Assembly (NCBI GenBank): GCA_905480065.1
Contig: CAJQOV010000205.1
Coordinates: forward strand, 1 to 12,425
DNA: 12,425 nt
Source: an uncultured Gammaproteobacteria bacterium
GTDB lineage: Bacteria; Pseudomonadota; Gammaproteobacteria; UBA9214
Reading direction: 5' to 3'
The notes beneath the pieces are model-generated. The model was not told the DNA's origin, made no database searches, and was given only the letters and a program-made list of their open reading frames with translations. Below are positions 1-6,832 of the stretch, in pieces. Made by a program: the position numbers and the translations under genes. Position 1 is the stretch's first letter, and each line of letters opens with the position of its first letter.

Positions 1-62
1 GCGAGCGCGGTCCGCAGGCCAGCAGCGTGACACCGGTTGGTAAACATCACGTAGTGGTCTAG
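1..62 (+). CDS. C-terminal fragment of a rightward gene, cold-shock-domain-like tail
   Basis: Reading from base 3, an open frame gives ERGPQASSVTPVGKHHVVV and then TAG at 60-62. The RGPQAxxV pattern resembles the last beta strand of CspA-type cold-shock domains, which often end in KGPQAxNV plus a few residues. That family binds single-stranded RNA or DNA as a chaperone. Only 19 codons are inside the window, so this is recognition of one short motif and not a proven identity. A rho-independent terminator on the same strand at 205-249 supports a rightward gene ending here. The stop codon lies inside the terminal inverted repeat of the adjoining palindromic element, so the last residues may have been altered by that insertion. 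It could instead be another protein with a similar tail, or chance. Confidence 0.45.
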   Translation, partial: ERGPQASSVTPVGKHHVVV

Positions 63-175
63 GGAGCATCTGATTGATTCGTCATGCTGGCGCAGGCCAG
101 CATCCGGTTTATTGGAAACTCTGGATCCCGGCCTGCGCCGGCATGACGGAAATGAATTAATCAGAGGCTCTCCAG
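59..175. mobile_element. MITE-like palindromic element (non-coding inverted repeat)
   Basis: Two 28-bp arms face each other at 80-107 and 121-148, differing at only four positions, with a 13-bp spacer. The arms carry the CGTCATGC and GGCGCAGGCC blocks. Outside them a second inverted pair, 59-79 and 155-175, shares the core TCTGATT(G/A)ATT and matches at about 17 of 21 positions, with six extra bases on the right side. There is no room for a transposase. The layout (nested palindrome, imperfect outer terminal repeats, intergenic site) fits a MITE or large palindromic repeat family such as the CGTCATTCC-type elements of proteobacteria. No clear target-site duplication is visible, so the exact ends are uncertain. 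Confidence 0.65.
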
Positions 176-204
176 GAATAACGGGAATAAAGGAGATAAA
201 GCCA

Positions 205-249
205 TCGGTGACAAATCAGCAACATTCGTTTTGTCACCGACCCCTTTTT
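205..249 (+). terminator. Rho-independent terminator, rightward
   Basis: A perfect 11-bp inverted repeat, TCGGTGACAAA at 205-215 and TTTGTCACCGA at 230-240, encloses a 14-nt loop and is followed by CCCC and a five-T tract (245-249). It points rightward and most simply terminates the gene whose last codons lie at 3-62. The palindromic element sits between that stop codon and this terminator. The run of T is short and separated from the stem by four C, so efficiency may be modest. Confidence 0.65.
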
Positions 250-275
250 CTGCGGCTGGATTTTTGCCTGGTTAT

Positions 276-322
276 GATTGGCATGGGTTATGCCAATCTG
301 GCGACATCGCGCAGATGTCCAG
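276..322. repeat. Pair of hairpins just downstream of rsmE
   Basis: GATTGGCAT (276-284) and ATGCCAATC (290-298) form a perfect 9-bp stem with a 5-nt loop. GACATC (303-308) and GATGTC (314-319) form a second 6-bp stem that CTG/CAG can extend across a bulge. They lie within 60 nt of the leftward rsmE stop (333-335) and could stabilise its 3' end. Neither has a T-tract on the minus strand, so I do not call them intrinsic terminators. Confidence 0.4.
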
Positions 323-332
323 ACCCGCGATC

Positions 333-1067
333 CTAGCGGTAATCCCCCCACAGCATCTGCATGCCGGCCAGTGCGGCGAGTGCTGCGGTTTCGGTGCGCA
401 GGATGCGTTGACCGAGGCGCAGACCGGTAAATCCGGCGGCCAGTGCAGCATCCTGCTCGTCGGAATTCAGACCGCCCTCCGGCCCGACCAGCAGCAGGAT
501 CCTGCCATCCGGTTGTTGCAGTGAGGGCAGGGCGTGCGGACTGCCGGGCTGCAGCATCAATTTCAGCGCCGCATCGCTTCCGGCCTGCAACCACTCGAGA
601 AAACCGGTTGCGGGCAACAGTGCCGGCAGGGTATTGCGTCCGCATTGTTCACAGGCGCTGATGATCACGCCTTGCCAGTGCTGCAGGCGTTTCTCCAGCC
701 GCTCGCCCTTGAGGTGCGACTGGCTGCGCTGCATCCATAATGGCTGGATGGTGCTGACGCCGAGTTCCACGGCCTTCTGCAGGATCAGGTCCATGCGGTC
801 ATGCCGTGCGATGCCCTGGGCAAGCATGATATCCAGCCTCGGCTCGGCAGGTCCCTGGATGGTGGCACCGGTCAGTACGGTAATGCCCCGGCGCCCGGTG
901 GTTTGCAGGGTGGCCTCGCATTCCTGCCCCCTGCCATCGAATACCCGCAGCGCTGCACCTGTGCGCAGGCGCAGTACCTGGGTGACATGCAGGGCAGGCT
1001 GGCCGCTCAGCTCGAGCGTGGTGCCGGGGATCAGTGGCTGGGTTGTGTAGATGCGTGGAACGGCCAT
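333..1067 (-). CDS. rsmE: 16S rRNA (uracil1498-N3)-methyltransferase RsmE
   Basis: RsmE methylates N3 of U1498 in 16S rRNA of the assembled 30S subunit using AdoMet. The 244-residue protein has the expected order: a PUA-like N-terminal part (MAVPRIYTTQPL..., residues 1-70) and a SPOUT deep-knot methyltransferase domain. Signature motifs are the conserved ACEQCGR at 138-144, LVGPEGGL at 193-200 and LGQRILRTETA at 218-228; the last two form the AdoMet-binding knot. Length is typical (about 240-245). The frame is open to 1124, but the additional 19 residues (MRQQTCYIAG...) do not look like the family and MAVPRIY matches the usual N-terminus, so I place the start at 1067. No strong ribosome binding site precedes either start. 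It is divergent from bioA, so the roughly 100 bp between them must serve both. Confidence 0.93.
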   Translation of the reverse strand: MAVPRIYTTQPLIPGTTLELSGQPALHVTQVLRLRTGAALRVFDGRGQECEATLQTTGRRGITVLTGATIQGPAEPRLDIMLAQGIARHDRMDLILQKAVELGVSTIQPLWMQRSQSHLKGERLEKRLQHWQGVIISACEQCGRNTLPALLPATGFLEWLQAGSDAALKLMLQPGSPHALPSLQQPDGRILLLVGPEGGLNSDEQDAALAAGFTGLRLGQRILRTETAALAALAGMQMLWGDYR

Positions 1068-1166
1068 GGTGCTGGAGCAGCTAGCGGTTACGTTACCGGC
1101 AATGTAGCAAGTTTGTTGCCGCATGGGTGACTATTTTCCCGGCGTTACCGATAATGAGCGGCACTC
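1068..1166. promoter_or_regulatory. rsmE/bioA divergent intergenic region with direct and inverted repeats
   Basis: The gap carries an imperfect 17-18-bp direct repeat: CGTTACCGGCAATGTAGC at 1091-1108 and CGTTACCGATAATGAGC at 1143-1159. There is also an inverted pair, CGGCAA (1097-1102) and TTGCCG (1116-1121). The second direct copy ends seven bases before the bioA ATG, so a protein bound there would block initiation. TATTTT at 1132-1137 is a possible -10 for bioA, but no good -35 stands at the right spacing. The role is inferred from placement only. Confidence 0.3.
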
Positions 1167-2474
1167 ATGACGATTCCCGATCCGCACACCATGGCCGACT
1201 GGCTCGCGACTGACCGCGCGCATGTCTGGCACCCCTACAGCGCGCTGGGTGCCGACCTGCCGGTCTACCCGGTGCGGTCGGCACACGGCGTGCGCATCTG
1301 TCTGGCCGACGGTCGCGAACTGATCGACGGCATGGCGTCGTGGTGGTGCGCCATCCATGGCTACAATCACCCGGTGCTGAATGCGGCGATAGCCAGCCAG
1401 CTCCAGGACATGGCGCATGTCATGTTCGGCGGACTGACACATCGCCCCGCCGTCGAGCTGGCCGGTTTGCTGGTCGAGCTGACGCCGGAACCCTTGCAGG
1501 CGGTGTTCTTTGCCGATTCCGGTTCGGTAGCGGTCGAGGTGGCGATGAAAATGGCCCTGCAGTACTGGCAGGCACGCGGACGGTCCGGCAAGCAGCGCTT
1601 CATCACGCCGCGCGGTGGCTATCACGGTGACACCCTGGGTGCGATGTCGGTGTGTGATCCGGTCACCGGCATGCATGGACTGTTTGCGGGGGTGCTGCCA
1701 AAGCAGCTGTTTGTCGATACGCCGGGCTGTGCGTTTGGCTCCCTGTGCACGGATGGGCACATGGCCTCGCTGGCCGCTGCCCTGGAGGAACATGCACACG
1801 AAGCGGCCGCCCTGATCCTCGAGCCGATCGTGCAGGGTGCCGGCGGCATGCGTTTCTACTCACCCGAGTACCTGCGTCGTGCGCGCGAGTTGTGTGACCG
1901 CCACGAGGTACTGCTGATCGCCGATGAAATTGCCACCGGCTTTGGCCGCACTGGCCGGTTGTTCGCCTGCGAGCATGCCGCGATCAGTCCGGACATCCTG
2001 TGCCTGGGCAAGTCGCTGACCGGCGGCTACCTGACGCTGGCGGCGACCCTCACCACCCGCGAAATTGCCGACACCATTCGTGCAGTACCACCAGGGGTGT
2101 TCATGCACGGGCCGACCTTCATGGGCAACCCGCTTGCCTGTGCCGTTGCGCTCGCGAGCGTGCGCCTGTTGCTGGAGTCACCGTGGCAGCAGCGTGTGCA
2201 GGCGCTCGAGTCGGGCCTGCGTAGCGGCCTGCAGGCGTGCGCATCATTCCCGCATGTCAGCGATGTGCGCGTGCTCGGTGCGATCGGTGTCGTTGAACTC
2301 CAGGAACCGGTCGATATGAAAATCGTGCCACCGCTGTTCGTGGAGCGAGGCGTGTGGGTGCGGCCGTTTGGCCGGCTGGTGTACCTGATGCCGCCTTACG
2401 TGATCGGGACGGAGGACCTGGCTACCCTGACCTCGGTGGTGACCGAGGTGGTTGGGATGCAGGGAAAAATGTAG
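1167..2474 (+). CDS. bioA: Adenosylmethionine-8-amino-7-oxononanoate aminotransferase (DAPA synthase)
   Basis: BioA converts 7-keto-8-aminopelargonate to 7,8-diaminopelargonate in biotin synthesis, using AdoMet as amino donor with PLP. The 435-residue class III aminotransferase aligns closely with the E. coli enzyme from memory: WHPYSALG at 21-28, DGMASWWCAIHGYNHP at 54-69 (substrate-site tryptophans), SGSVAVEVAMKMALQYW from 118 (PLP phosphate site), RGGYHGDT at 149-156, IADEIATGFGRTG at 251-263 (Asp253 contacts the pyridine nitrogen), and CLGKSLTGG at 279-287 with the Schiff-base Lys282. The first ATG (1167) has GAGCGG upstream; Met9 at 1191 is possible and nearer the E. coli length, but lacks a ribosome binding site. 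It stands alone, without bioBFCD. Its TAG stop (2472-2474) lies inside the first unit of a REP array. Confidence 0.96.
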   Translation: MTIPDPHTMADWLATDRAHVWHPYSALGADLPVYPVRSAHGVRICLADGRELIDGMASWWCAIHGYNHPVLNAAIASQLQDMAHVMFGGLTHRPAVELAGLLVELTPEPLQAVFFADSGSVAVEVAMKMALQYWQARGRSGKQRFITPRGGYHGDTLGAMSVCDPVTGMHGLFAGVLPKQLFVDTPGCAFGSLCTDGHMASLAAALEEHAHEAAALILEPIVQGAGGMRFYSPEYLRRARELCDRHEVLLIADEIATGFGRTGRLFACEHAAISPDILCLGKSLTGGYLTLAATLTTREIADTIRAVPPGVFMHGPTFMGNPLACAVALASVRLLLESPWQQRVQALESGLRSGLQACASFPHVSDVRVLGAIGVVELQEPVDMKIVPPLFVERGVWVRPFGRLVYLMPPYVIGTEDLATLTSVVTEVVGMQGKM

Positions 2475-2570
2475 GAGCGGGCGCCGTCCGCGAATGATCC
2501 CCCCCCCGTAGGAGCGGACGCCGTCCGCGAATGATCTCCCCCCCGTAGGAGCGGACGCCGTCCGCGAATG
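2471..2570. repeat. Three-copy tandem REP array (GTAGGAGCGG type)
   Basis: Units start at 2471, 2508 and 2545 with an exact 37-bp period. Units 1 and 2 are full length and differ at two positions; unit 3 keeps only the first 26 bp before diverging. Each begins GTAG and contains GCGGAC-GCC-GTCCGC, a 6-bp hairpin with a 3-nt loop; in unit 1 the stem has one G:T wobble (GCGGGC). Units 1 and 2 end in runs of nine and seven C. A leading GTAG plus a short GC hairpin is the form of REP elements mobilised by RAYT (TnpA-REP) transposases. The array lies between convergent genes, the usual place for REPs. No RAYT gene is in the window. Confidence 0.8.
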
Positions 2571-2579
2571 TTCAGAACC

Positions 2580-2604
2580 GCAGGGTGTGCACGGCGCGCC
2601 CTGC
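2580..2604. repeat. Hairpin between convergent bioA and the Fe-S carrier gene
   Basis: GCAGGG (2580-2585) and CCCTGC (2599-2604) form a perfect 6-bp stem around a 13-nt loop that itself holds the palindromes GTGCAC and GGCGCGCC. It sits 44 bp from the carrier's stop codon and just past the REP array. There is no T-tract in either direction, so it may protect 3' ends but is not a standard terminator. Confidence 0.35.
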
Positions 2605-2648
2605 AGTTCACATGGAGGCACGAAGGGTGGTATTGAACGGGGCGCTGA

Positions 2649-3020
2649 TCAGCCGCAGCCGCCACCCGATGAACCACAGCCGCCACTGCCGCAGCCGCCG
2701 CCACTGGCCGGTTGCGGGATGTTGTTGAACACGAAAGCGGTATTGCCGTCGCCGCGATCCACAAAATCGATTTCCGCGCCGCGCAGGTGAGCAATGGTGT
2801 CGACATCCACAATCACCTTGACGCTGCCGTGTTCGCCGACCAGGTCGTGGTCATCGATGCGATCGGCAAACGTCATGCCGAAGCTCATGCCGCTGCAACC
2901 GCCGGGGGATGCATAGACGCGGACACCCTGCACCTCGTCTTCCATATTGCCAAGCAGTTCGGCCAGTTTTTCAATGGCGGTCGGGCTGATGGCAAGATCC
3001 TGTTGCTGTAATGCGTTCAT
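2649..3020 (-). CDS. A-type iron-sulfur carrier (IscA/ErpA/HesB family) with Gly/Cys-rich tail
   Basis: A-type carriers hold an Fe-S cluster and pass it to apo-proteins. The 123-residue protein shows the HesB-like fold signature: RVYASPGGCSGMSFGMTF at 34-51 with the first cluster cysteine Cys42, then DVDTIAHLRGAEIDF and the FVFNN(I)P element at 97-102. In classical members the end reads CGCG with two cysteines; here it is replaced by a flexible tail of Gly, Ser and Cys with Cys110, Cys115 and Cys122 (spacing C-x4-C-x6-C). I see the family clearly but not which subgroup (IscA, ErpA or another), so I give no symbol. AAGGAA about six bases before the ATG fixes the start. It is last in the leftward run after metF (78-bp gap) and may be co-transcribed with it. 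Confidence 0.88.
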   Translation of the reverse strand: MNALQQQDLAISPTAIEKLAELLGNMEDEVQGVRVYASPGGCSGMSFGMTFADRIDDHDLVGEHGSVKVIVDVDTIAHLRGAEIDFVDRGDGNTAFVFNNIPQPASGGGCGSGGCGSSGGGCG

Positions 3021-3061
3021 GCGTTGTGTTCCTTGTGATGAAAACTGCGTGGGTTGTCGGT

Positions 3062-3082
3062 GCCGGGCCGGGACGGCCTGGC
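3062..3082 (-). repeat. GC-rich hairpin between metF and the Fe-S carrier gene
   Basis: On the minus strand GCCAGGCCG and CGGCCCGGC enclose a TCC loop: eight pairs plus one A/C mismatch. It lies 17 nt past the metF stop and has no T-tract after it, so it could pause transcription or stabilise the metF 3' end and not act as a full terminator. Confidence 0.35.
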
Positions 3083-3098
3083 TGGTGTTGCGGATATT

Positions 3099-3947
3099 TT
3101 AGCGCTTGCCCAGGCCCAGGTTGTTCCAGATCGCCAGTGCCGGTGTTGCGCGGTTCAGCGTATAGAAATGCAGCCCGGGTGCGCCATCAGCCAGCAGGCG
3201 TTCACACAGGCGGGTGACCACTTCCTCGCCAAATGCGCGGATCGATTCCAGGTTTTCACCATAGACCTCCAGCTGCTTGCGGATCCAGCGCGGGATTTCG
3301 GCGCCACAGGCATCCGAGAAGCGCACCAGCTGGTAATAATTGGTAATCGGCATAATGCCGGGCACTATCGGTATATCGATAGCGTTTTTTGCGCAGCGGT
3401 CAATGAAATTGAAATAGGCGTCGGCGTTGTAGAAATACTGCGTGATGGCACTGTCTGCACCAGCCTCTACCTTGCGCCTGAAATTGACCATGTCGCGGTC
3501 CGGGCTGGTTGCCTGCGGATGATATTCCGGGTAGGCGGCCACCTCGATATGGAAATGATCGCCGGTGGTTTCACGAATGAAGGCTACCAGTTCGTTGGCA
3601 TAGCGGAACTCGCCGGCCTCGACCATGCCGGATGGCATGTCGCCGCGCAAGGCGACGATGTGCCGGATTCCATGTTGCATGTAGCCATTCAGCATTTCGT
3701 GGATGTTTTCCCGCGTGGAGCTGATGCAGGACAGGTGCGGTGCGGTTTCGATGCCGGACTTCTGCTGGATATCGATGACGGTTTCAAAGGTGCGGTCGCG
3801 CGTGGAGCCGCCGGCACCGAAAGTCACCGAAAAGAAGTGTGGCCCGACGGCGGCGAGTTGCAGGCTGGTGGCCTGCAGCTTTCCGATGCCGTCCGCGGTC
3901 TTGGGCGGAAAAAACTCGAAGCTGAATGTATTGCTGTCATTGGCCAT
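3099..3947 (-). CDS. metF: 5,10-methylenetetrahydrofolate reductase
   Basis: MetF reduces 5,10-methylene-THF to 5-methyl-THF, the methyl donor for methionine synthesis, using FAD and NADH. The 282-residue protein is a standard single-domain bacterial MTHFR (E. coli 296): FSFEFFPPK at 8-16 with catalytic Glu11, VTFGAGGSTRDRT at 41-53, HLSCI at 71-75, ALRGDMP at 99-105 with the folate-contacting Asp103, and AITQYFYNADAYFNF further on, followed by VPGIMPI. It follows metK and ahcY on the same strand but is separated from ahcY by 161 nt that hold a candidate structured leader and a T-tract terminator ending 28 nt before the start. The ribosome binding site is poor (CCGGGTAAACCGAC before ATG), so translation may depend on that leader. 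Confidence 0.96.
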   Translation of the reverse strand: MANDSNTFSFEFFPPKTADGIGKLQATSLQLAAVGPHFFSVTFGAGGSTRDRTFETVIDIQQKSGIETAPHLSCISSTRENIHEMLNGYMQHGIRHIVALRGDMPSGMVEAGEFRYANELVAFIRETTGDHFHIEVAAYPEYHPQATSPDRDMVNFRRKVEAGADSAITQYFYNADAYFNFIDRCAKNAIDIPIVPGIMPITNYYQLVRFSDACGAEIPRWIRKQLEVYGENLESIRAFGEEVVTRLCERLLADGAPGLHFYTLNRATPALAIWNNLGLGKR

Positions 3948-3975
3948 GTCGGTTTACCCGGTCGGCGCTATCAGG

Positions 3976-4002
3976 AAAAAAAGCAGTAGGTAAGCCACTG
4001 GC
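3976..4002 (-). terminator. Rho-independent terminator / attenuator before metF
   Basis: Read on the minus strand, GCCAGTGG (4002-3995), loop CTTA and CCTACTGC (3990-3983) form a seven-pair stem with two single-base bulges, followed at once by seven T (3982-3976). A competing small hairpin AGCC-AGT-GGCT (4003-3993) uses the same left arm. The T-tract ends only 28 nt before the metF ATG, which leaves hardly any room for a separate metF promoter. This suggests conditional read-through and not simple termination after ahcY. Confidence 0.6.
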
Positions 4003-4010
4003 TGAGGGCG

Positions 4011-4102
4011 CGGCGACGGTTAGTGGGGCAGACCACGTTATTGCTACCTGCGCTGTCACCGCCCGGTGAGTGTGCGCAGGGCAACAACCCGGGCTGCCGC
4101 CG
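4011..4102 (-). promoter_or_regulatory. Candidate structured leader RNA (three-way junction) upstream of metF
   Basis: On the minus strand the ahcY-metF gap can fold as follows. P1: CGGCGGC (4102-4096) pairs with GTCGCCG (4017-4011), seven pairs with one G:U. P2: GTTGTTGC (4088-4081) pairs with GCAATAAC (4044-4037), then CCTGCGC (4080-4074) with GCGCAGG (4053-4047), then TCACC (4069-4065) with GGTGA (4060-4056), capped by GGGC; a TA bulge and a 4x2 internal loop separate the helices. P3: GTGG (4036-4033) pairs with CCAC (4026-4023). P2 and P3 abut without linker inside P1. A terminator follows 8 nt later. Riboswitch-like in layout, but it fits no class I recall; the fold is by eye and the function is inferred. 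Confidence 0.45.
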
Positions 4103-4108
4103 TTTTCC

Positions 4109-5527
<1,419 letters not shown>

Positions 5528-5548
5528 ATTGAACCCCTGTTTGGTTTT

Positions 5549-6718
5549 TTATTGAAGGCCGGCTGCATCACGCAAGGTGTCGGCCATGTCGGTGTTTTCC
5601 CAGCTGAAATGACCATCCTCGCGACCGAAGTGTCCGTAAGCGGCGGTCTGCTTGTAGCCGGGCTTGAGCAAATCCAGCATCCGGACCAGTCCGCGTGGGC
5701 GCAGGTCGAAGTGTTCGCGTACCAGTTCCACCAGGCGTGGCTCGCTCAGCTTGCCGGTACCAAAGGTATTGAGACTGATGGAGGTCGGGTTCGCCACGCC
5801 GATGGCATAGGACACCTGGATCTCGCAGCGCTCTGCAAGACCGGCGGCCACGATGTTCTTGGCGACGTAGCGTGCGGCATAGGCGGCCGAACGATCCACC
5901 TTGCTCGGATCCTTGCCGGAAAACGCACCGCCGCCGTGGCGTGCCATGCCACCATAGGTGTCGACGATGATCTTGCGTCCGGTCAGGCCGCAGTCCCCCA
6001 TCGGTCCGCCGATGACAAAGCGGCCGGTCGGGTTGATATGGATATCTTCCTGCCTGCACTGATCGAGCCACTCGGCGGGTATCACCGGTTTGATGATTTC
6101 GTCCATCACCGCCTCGCGAATCGCCTTGAGGCTGATGTCGGGATCATGTTGCGTGGACAGCACGATGGCTTCGATACCGACCGGCTTGTCATTTTCATAG
6201 CGGAAGGTCAACTGACTCTTGGCATCCGGGCGCAGCCACGGCAGCGTGCCGTTCTTGCGCACCTCGGCCTGGCGCTTGACCAGCAGGTGTGCGTAGGTGA
6301 TCGGTGCCGGCATCAGCACATCGGTTTCATTGGAGGCATAGCCGAACATCAGGCCTTGGTCACCGGCGCCCTGTTCGTGGTCTTCGGATTCGTCGACACC
6401 CATGGCGATATCGGGGGACTGCTTGCCGATCGCGTTGAGTACCGCACAGGATTCCCAGTCAAACCCGATCTCCGAGCTGTTGTAGCCGATTTCACGCACG
6501 GTCTGGCGCACAATGGCCTCCAGGTCTACCCACGCCGAGGTGGTTACCTCGCCGGCGATCAGGACCATGCCGGTCTTGACCAGCGTCTCCACGGCAACGC
6601 GCGCCCGTGTATCCTGCTCGAGGATGGCATCGAGAACGGCATCGGAAATCTGGTCGGCCACCTTGTCGGGATGCCCCTCGGACACCGATTCAGAGGTAAA
6701 TATATGAGAATTCGACAT
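5549..6718 (-). CDS. metK: S-adenosylmethionine synthetase
   Basis: MetK makes AdoMet from methionine and ATP with loss of phosphate and pyrophosphate. The 389-residue protein has the usual three-domain pattern: FTSESVSEGHPDKVADQISDA at 7-27 (His16 and Asp18 at the ATP site), the signature GAGDQGLMFGYA at 117-128, and the second signature GGGAFSGKDPSKVDRSAAY at 262-280 with the triphosphate-binding lysines. Length is as expected (E. coli 384). The ATG at 6718 gives the canonical N-terminus, although no clear AGGAG stands before it (AT-rich CCAATAAAT). It is first in the leftward metK-ahcY-metF run and divergent from a thioredoxin-fold gene. Nothing resembling a MetJ box (AGACGTCT repeats) is visible upstream. 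Confidence 0.98.
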   Translation of the reverse strand: MSNSHIFTSESVSEGHPDKVADQISDAVLDAILEQDTRARVAVETLVKTGMVLIAGEVTTSAWVDLEAIVRQTVREIGYNSSEIGFDWESCAVLNAIGKQSPDIAMGVDESEDHEQGAGDQGLMFGYASNETDVLMPAPITYAHLLVKRQAEVRKNGTLPWLRPDAKSQLTFRYENDKPVGIEAIVLSTQHDPDISLKAIREAVMDEIIKPVIPAEWLDQCRQEDIHINPTGRFVIGGPMGDCGLTGRKIIVDTYGGMARHGGGAFSGKDPSKVDRSAAYAARYVAKNIVAAGLAERCEIQVSYAIGVANPTSISLNTFGTGKLSEPRLVELVREHFDLRPRGLVRMLDLLKPGYKQTAAYGHFGREDGHFSWENTDMADTLRDAAGLQ

Positions 6719-6832
6719 ATTTATTGGTCTTTGGCTGAGATGAACGGATTAGTTTACCTTACGTAAGTGATATTTTCATCTGTTGGCTGCTGCCCTAGAG
6801 TAGCCACTCTTCCAGCCCCCAGGAGTTTGCCC
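6719..6832. promoter_or_regulatory. Divergent promoter region metK / thioredoxin-fold gene
   Basis: The gap is markedly AT-rich in its left half. CTTACGTAAG at 6758-6767 is a perfect 10-bp palindrome placed centrally, a possible operator. Leftward, ATGAAA and TAAACT with 17-bp spacing are a plausible -35/-10 for metK and would bracket the palindrome. Rightward, TATTTT at 6771-6776 is a weak -10. GGCTGCT (6785-6791) and AGTAGCC (6799-6805) form a 7-bp hairpin in the rightward 5' leader, and AGGAG at 6821-6825 is the ribosome binding site that fixes the start at 6833. Confidence 0.4.

Noticed and set aside
112..336. Small plus-strand open frames at 112-336 and 231-524
   Set aside because: They run through the palindromic element, the terminator hairpin and the end of rsmE, and show no protein-like composition or ribosome binding site.
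1086..1091. BirA operator half-site (GGTTAC) upstream of bioA
   Set aside because: There is no matching TTGTAACC half-site at the required spacing, and the block continues as GTTACC and not ACAA.
1068..1124. 19-residue N-terminal extension of rsmE
   Set aside because: The added residues do not match RsmE, no ribosome binding site supports the upstream ATG, and MAVPRIY is the normal family start.
2471..2570. CRISPR array
   Set aside because: The 37-bp units are directly contiguous without unique spacers and include a REP-type hairpin; no cas genes are present.
3054..3989. 311-codon plus-strand open frame opposite metF
   Set aside because: Antisense shadow of metF, and it would run into the metF leader and terminator.
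3948..4108. Known SAM, SAH, THF or cobalamin riboswitch
   Set aside because: I looked for the conserved cores as I remember them (for example the SAH GCGCUGC block and the B12 box) and did not find them. A GCCACTG string is present only on the plus strand, which is the wrong orientation. A cmscan run would settle this.
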